From Rhinopithecimicrobium faecis (GTDB taxonomy: Bacteria; Bacteroidota; Bacteroidia; Sphingobacteriales; Sphingobacteriaceae): a DNA stretch of 64,000 nucleotides. Under the pieces are notes generated by a model that saw only the letters and a program-made list of their open reading frames with translations, did not search any database and was not told where the DNA came from. Positions 61,798-64,000 of this stretch are shown piece by piece (position 1 is the stretch's first letter; each line of letters opens with the position of its first letter). Location of the stretch: NCBI GenBank assembly GCA_017942165.1, contig JAGKSB010000002.1:248001-312000 (forward strand), read 5' to 3'. The position numbers and the translations under genes are program-made.

Positions 61798-62764
61798 ATC
61801 TAAGTAATCGTACTAAAATCAAAATTGGTGCGATTTCGAGACAGCAAAGATACAGAATTAAATAAAAAATTGAAAATTTGTAGTGACCAAAAAGATTATA
61901 TCCAGCTTTTAAAAAGCGGAATAAGAATAATAATACAATTAAAACAATCGCTATAAGATAGATATAGTATGTCTGATTGACTGCAAATAAACTTATTAAT
62001 AAAATTGCTGGAATAAGAATTAACAGGGAATTAAAATATACTAAATATAATATCGTAACATACTCTCTAACCAATTTCTGTATTTCAAAGACAAAAGCGA
62101 TAAAGCGAATAAAGCCTATTTTTAAGGCAAATAGAAATCCTACGGCTAAAGAAACCTTGAGATATAAGGCTATTTCAAGGTAGTGTAGCTCCTGCCTAAT
62201 ATACCCATAGAATAGGCATATAAATAGCCCTAAGGAAAAGCTAAAGACGATATAGAGCAGTATAAAAGACCAAGAAGTCAGGATTGTATCCTCCTTACTA
62301 ACCTGCACCAGCAGTCGGTCATTGAAATAAGCTTGTAAGATTAATTGGAAATCTGCGGCGAAGAAATAGCGTATTATAGCTAACGTTAAGATCAAGCTCA
62401 ACACCGAGAAGATTAACCAGGATTCCCTATACTCCTTCGGGTAGCCCACAAAACGTTGTTTCTCTTGCTTCTTCTCCAAAGAATTGACAAAATGAACCCA
62501 ACGCATAAAATTGCCGTCCGAAACAATTAAAGAATCGCGAATTTCAGCGATTAGCTGATTCGGTCGATTGGGATCGGGAAAAATATAGCGACGACTTTCA
62601 GCCAATGCCTCCTGCTGCGCCTGCAGCAAAGCCACAGAGTCCACCTGTATTAGGGAGTCGCCAGTAAAAGTCGCCGGCAAAGGTCGCTCCTGCGCATTTA
62701 AATAGGGCATAAAACCCAGAAAGAGGAGCAGGAAAACTTGAATAAGGCGACTATAGAAAGGCAT
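61796..62764 (-). CDS. DUF4271 membrane protein
   Basis: 322 residues. A signal-like N-terminal hydrophobic segment is followed by a soluble stretch (~30-115; SRRYIFPDPNRPNQL, FMRWVHFVNSLEKKQ) and about seven TM helices to the C-terminus. The TM-rich half and the position immediately upstream of hemD match DUF4271, a Bacteroidota family without assigned function. It may assist envelope or haem-related processes, but only the gene order points that way. Confidence 0.82.
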   Translation of the reverse strand: MPFYSRLIQVFLLLFLGFMPYLNAQERPLPATFTGDSLIQVDSVALLQAQQEALAESRRYIFPDPNRPNQLIAEIRDSLIVSDGNFMRWVHFVNSLEKKQEKQRFVGYPKEYRESWLIFSVLSLILTLAIIRYFFAADFQLILQAYFNDRLLVQVSKEDTILTSWSFILLYIVFSFSLGLFICLFYGYIRQELHYLEIALYLKVSLAVGFLFALKIGFIRFIAFVFEIQKLVREYVTILYLVYFNSLLILIPAILLISLFAVNQTYYIYLIAIVLIVLLFLFRFLKAGYNLFGHYKFSIFYLILYLCCLEIAPILILVRLLR

Positions 62765-62815
62765 AAAGATGTAGAAAATTCGAGCGTTTATTAAAATATT
62801 GATTTAGCGACTAAT

Positions 62816-63352
62816 TTAAGCAGGAACATTTTTGTAAATGTCCTTAAGGTTACGCCATTTACCATCCAAATCTAAGCCATAGCCTACGACAAACTCCCGC
62901 GAAATTTCAAAGCCTACATACGTTAACATGGGAAATTCAAACTCCACGCATGTCGGCTTCACCAACAAGCTTGCGATTTGAATAGAGCGCGCACCAACAT
63001 GTGATAAAGCATCCAACGTATGCATTAAAGACTTCCCAGTATCCACAATATCTTCAACAATAATAATATCGCGATCCTTTAAGTCAATGCCGACACCTAT
63101 AAGCTCAGTTATTGCGGCTTGATTGGTTCCTTCGTAGGATGCTAATTTTACAAAACTCATCTCACAGGGAACGGTAATTTCCTTCATTAAATCAGCCATA
63201 AACATAAAGCAACCATTTAACACCCCAATAAATACGGGCGTCTTATCGCTATATGCCAGATTAATTTCTGCCGCCAATGAGTTAACACGCTGCTGAATCT
63301 CAGCAGAAGTCAACATAATTTCGAATTTCAATTCTCCAATTTGCATATTCAT
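62816..63352 (-). CDS. hpt: Hypoxanthine phosphoribosyltransferase
   Basis: 178 residues. Purine salvage enzyme converting hypoxanthine or guanine plus PRPP to IMP or GMP. The PRPP-binding motif is IIIVEDIVDTGKSLM (~95-110). VFIGVLNGCFMFMADLM (~41) and the late VGYGLDLDGKWRNL match HPRT. Length is typical. An alternative start is the ATG two codons downstream. Gap to DUF4271 is 51 bp. Confidence 0.95.
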   Translation of the reverse strand: MNMQIGELKFEIMLTSAEIQQRVNSLAAEINLAYSDKTPVFIGVLNGCFMFMADLMKEITVPCEMSFVKLASYEGTNQAAITELIGVGIDLKDRDIIIVEDIVDTGKSLMHTLDALSHVGARSIQIASLLVKPTCVEFEFPMLTYVGFEISREFVVGYGLDLDGKWRNLKDIYKNVPA

Positions 63353-63419
63353 TCTTTTTCTACGAGAGCCCGTACGATGACGCCGTTAACCCCCGCTATT
63401 TGGGGCAAATATACCTCTT

Positions 63420-64000
63420 TTAATTATCTTCTATTGCTATTTCTTCTTCCTGTGGCAACAGCAAATCTAAGCTGTCTAATTGAATAGCAGGCCCTATAGG
63501 GCGTAAATGAGGCTGCAATTGCACCTGATAAAACCCATAATTTGCCTGCGTACTATCGGCTGCAATCTGTCCTGTTTTCAATAAAATATTTCCATAGATA
63601 TTGAAATAACGCAACATCGTAGGTTTGAGGTGCCCTGTATAATCAAAGGCATAAAGGCCTTTCTTAGGTCTAGGGACAATGCTTGAAAGAAAGATAGACT
63701 CGCCGAGTGTAAGATCTGCAGGGCGCTTACCAAAATAATAACGCGCAGCTTCCGTAATGCCGTATATATTTTTACCCCATTCAATAACATTTAAATAGAC
63801 TTCATACATCCGATTTTTTGATACTTGCTGAGAGCGCTCCATAAGCCATACCAGGATAATCTCCTCCACCTTACGTACGACAGTTTTATTTCTATTTAAG
63901 AATACATTCTTTACAAGCTGCATAGAAATCGTACTTGCTCCGCGCTTAAATCTCTTTTCCTTAACGTTCGTAGCAATAGAAAGCCTAAAGGCCTCCTCCT
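63420..64000 (-). CDS. Peptidoglycan glycosyltransferase, GT51 family (3' part; 5' end outside window)
   Basis: The minus-strand frame is open to the right edge, and the residues before the internal ATG at 63923 read EKRFKRGASTISMQL, a GT51 motif. Further GT51 motifs follow: KNRMYEVYLNVIEWGKNIYGI, ARYYFGKRPADLTLGESIFLSSI and PRPKKGLYA. These are motifs of the monofunctional transglycosylase (MtgA-like) that polymerises lipid II. The first conserved catalytic Glu lies outside. After the glycosyltransferase core there is only a ~60-residue tail and no transpeptidase domain. Confidence 0.9.
   Translation of the reverse strand, partial: EEAFRLSIATNVKEKRFKRGASTISMQLVKNVFLNRNKTVVRKVEEIILVWLMERSQQVSKNRMYEVYLNVIEWGKNIYGITEAARYYFGKRPADLTLGESIFLSSIVPRPKKGLYAFDYTGHLKPTMLRYFNIYGNILLKTGQIAADSTQANYGFYQVQLQPHLRPIGPAIQLDSLDLLLPQEEEIAIEDN

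Noticed and set aside
1..64000. Phage, integrative element, toxin-antitoxin, retron or biosynthetic cluster
   Set aside because: No integrase, transposase, reverse transcriptase, toxin-antitoxin pair, NRPS/PKS or tRNA-associated attachment site was seen on either strand.

Overview
The window looks like a chromosome segment from a member of the Bacteroidota, most likely Sphingobacteriaceae (Sphingobacterium/Pedobacter-like). The reasons are a SusC/SusD pair with a sulfatase, -7 promoter elements of the form TAnnTTTG in front of many genes, weak or absent Shine-Dalgarno sequences, a ribosomal protein S16 with a long Ala/Glu-rich tail, and Bacteroidota-type families (DUF4271, DUF4197, DUF3127). 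Family assignment is inference; no rRNA or tRNA gene is present. I see no insertion sequence, prophage, CRISPR array or integron. Most of the segment is core genome.

Layout. 1-2.4 kb: end of an SGNH hydrolase gene, an OsmC protein and a DUF2157-type membrane protein. 2.5-10 kb: uvrA, mutL, a rhomboid protease, a rhomboid-like protein that has lost its catalytic residues, and an EEP-family protein. 10-21.7 kb: S41 protease, an unrecognised acidic protein, fumC with a lipoprotein, an acyltransferase, a DUF3127 OB-fold protein with an SSB-like tail, an RlmL-type methyltransferase, HD phosphohydrolase, GDPD, DUF4197 lipoprotein, pepT and a nitroreductase. 21.8-32.1 kb, all minus strand: ECF sigma factor plus membrane protein, YeiH-type transporter plus FAD oxidoreductase, and a small polysaccharide-utilisation locus susC-susD-sulfatase. 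32.5-38.6 kb: a MarR-controlled beta-oxidation operon (marR, fused hydroxyacyl-CoA dehydrogenase/enoyl-CoA hydratase, thiolase, acyl-CoA dehydrogenase). 38.9-49.3 kb: 2OG-Fe(II) oxygenase, MmcQ/YjbR, thioredoxin-like, dnaK, DUF2459, a sugar nucleotidyltransferase, a HerA-like ATPase, a small exported orphan, a SulP transporter and a beta-carbonic anhydrase. 49.4-64 kb: glnS, metF behind a SAM-I riboswitch, rimM, rpsP, an addAB-like helicase-nuclease pair, a JmjC/cupin-like protein, hemD, DUF4271, hpt and the end of a peptidoglycan glycosyltransferase gene.

How the genes work together. DNA repair is well represented (uvrA, mutL, addAB and possibly the SSB-tailed protein). The fad operon is a complete core beta-oxidation set with its own repressor and a good promoter. 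SulP and carbonic anhydrase probably cooperate in bicarbonate supply. The susCD-sulfatase locus should import and desulfate a sulfated glycan.

The most unusual signals are non-coding. (1) Short tandem duplications that straddle stop codons recur at several genes, with units of 20-22 bp at S41, susC and DUF2459, a degraded copy at the nucleotidyltransferase gene, and 6-9 bp units at susD, the acyl-CoA dehydrogenase and DUF4271. (2) A plus-strand promoter and intrinsic terminator sit just upstream of susC and would yield an RNA of about 85 nt antisense to the susC leader. (3) A sigma54-like -24/-12 element with an upstream 11-bp inverted repeat lies before dnaK. (4) There is a clear SAM-I riboswitch before metF and a hairpin leader before rpsP.
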